Below are positions 38,821-39,172 of a DNA stretch of 39,172 nt, piece after piece. The stretch is from assembly GCA_002898555.1 (NCBI GenBank), contig BEHR01000031.1, forward strand, positions 1 to 39,172, read 5' to 3'. The notes below the pieces were generated by a model. It was given only the letters and a program-made list of their open reading frames with translations, did no database searches and was not told where the DNA came from. A program made the translations under genes and the position numbers. The DNA is from a bacterium HR15 (GTDB lineage: Bacteria > Armatimonadota > Fimbriimonadia > Fimbriimonadales > GBS-DC). Numbering within the stretch: the stretch's first letter is position 1; each line of letters begins with the position of its first letter.

Positions 38821-38850
38821 GTAGGGGCAGACACAGGGGTCTGCCCCTAC
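38821..38850. repeat. Palindromic repeat 2
   Basis: GTAGGGGCAGAC and its exact complement (12 bp) flank ACAGGG. It shares the GTAGGGGC / GCCCCTAC ends with repeat 1, so both belong to one repeat class. The region from 38608 to 39011 otherwise holds only the moxR remnant, a 6-bp CGAATC/GATTCG hairpin around 38880-38922 and a promoter. Confidence 0.9.
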
Positions 38851-38932
38851 CACGATGGTTTCCATCCATAAAAAATCCCCCGAATCGGGTGGGTTTTGCC
38901 CCTAAAAAACCCCCAGATTCGCTTCTCCCCCC

Positions 38933-38962
38933 TTGACAAAGGCGCATTGAATAGGGCATAAT
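38933..38962 (+). promoter_or_regulatory. Strong promoter near the window end
   Basis: TTGACA (38933-38938) and CATAAT (38957-38962), 18 nt apart with GGG before the -10 box: the same design as the nar promoter. It would transcribe the short ORF at 39012. Confidence 0.75.
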
Positions 38963-39011
38963 ACCAAAGCGAAAAACCCAAACCATTCCGAACAGACAGA
39001 GGAGAAAGACC

Positions 39012-39110
39012 ATGTTCAGAAAGGTACTTGGGAAGAGGCTAAAAACCCTCACCACCCGCTTCAATTCAGCCCTCCAGGTTGTGAAAATCCGCCTGCTGTC
39101 AGTCGTCTAA
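39012..39110 (+). CDS. Very short basic ORF, possibly a broken gene start
   Basis: A 32-residue frame beginning MFRKVLGKRLKTL, basic and amphipathic, with AGAGGAG 8 nt before the ATG and a strong promoter 50 nt upstream. It stops at 39108. From about 39040 another frame without a visible start codon stays open to the window edge and reads LTYEWKIERQGERGWETV, which looks protein-like. Either this is a short leader or small protein, or the start of a longer gene carrying a frameshift. The gene is cut by the window end. Confidence 0.35.
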   Translation: MFRKVLGKRLKTLTTRFNSALQVVKIRLLSVV

Positions 39111-39172
39111 CCTATGAATGGAAAATAGAGCGACAGGGCGAGCGAGGTTGGGAGACTGTGCGGGGACCTGAG

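Noticed and set aside
38781-38850. CRISPR repeats or a telomere-like sequence
   Set aside because: There are just two different palindromes and one short C-rich run; no regular repeat-spacer pattern.
8958-39172. tRNA, rRNA or known riboswitches in the gaps
   Set aside because: I looked for cloverleaf arms and conserved cores in every gap over about 60 nt and saw none; only simple hairpins and promoters are present.

Overview
The window is 39 kb of a gene-dense bacterial chromosome with roughly 55-60% GC by eye. The organism is a diderm: it encodes a 923-residue outer-membrane barrel-type protein, several lipoproteins and a Tat-exported oxidoreductase. Most promoters I can read have a GGG-TATAAT style -10 box, and several genes have very short or no 5' leaders. 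The family mix suggests a thermophilic Armatimonadota lineage (Fimbriimonadales-like). That placement is inference from gene style and was not checked by any search.

Region 1 (about 100-8960, + strand) is a tight five-gene unit with overlapping ends that matches no operon I know. Two tandem paralogues encode secreted, C-terminally anchored proteins built almost entirely of a six-residue Cys-Thr repeat, 32 and 47 cysteines in all. The spacing is that of the disulfide-ladder beta-solenoid of beetle antifreeze proteins. They are followed by an exported protein of unknown function and two large paralogous membrane proteins that share a G-D-H-T-(D/N)-I-x-G motif. This is the best candidate for an undescribed system.

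Region 2 (about 9000-21000) holds a metal-binding lipoprotein (TroA/ZnuA type) and its ABC ATPase without a permease, preceded by a palindrome over the promoter. Minus-strand genes follow for Hsp20, a nucleotidyltransferase, a ComEC-like metallo-hydrolase and RadA. Then come an ArsR regulator, YceI, an unknown membrane protein and an isolated NuoM-like subunit in one overlapping + strand chain. A Tat-type Gfo/Idh/MocA oxidoreductase and an unknown exported protein end the region.

Region 3 (about 21100-29050) has the outer-membrane protein, a coiled-coil protein with near-identical 147-bp tandem repeats, an isolated nuoF, an alpha/beta hydrolase, a pterin carbinolamine dehydratase preceded by a small overlooked ORF, and a VWA-domain protein with repeated threonine motifs.

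Region 4 (about 29270-38610) is a complete respiratory nitrate reductase operon: triheme cytochrome c, narG, narH, narJ, narI, narK, driven by a clear TTGACA/TATAGT promoter. NarK brings nitrate in and/or exports nitrite, NarGHI reduces nitrate at the membrane, NarJ matures NarG, and the cytochrome c probably feeds or branches electrons. The operon is flanked by palindromic repeats and, on the right, by a truncated moxR remnant, so it may have been inserted here. The window ends at a strong promoter followed by a very short ORF.
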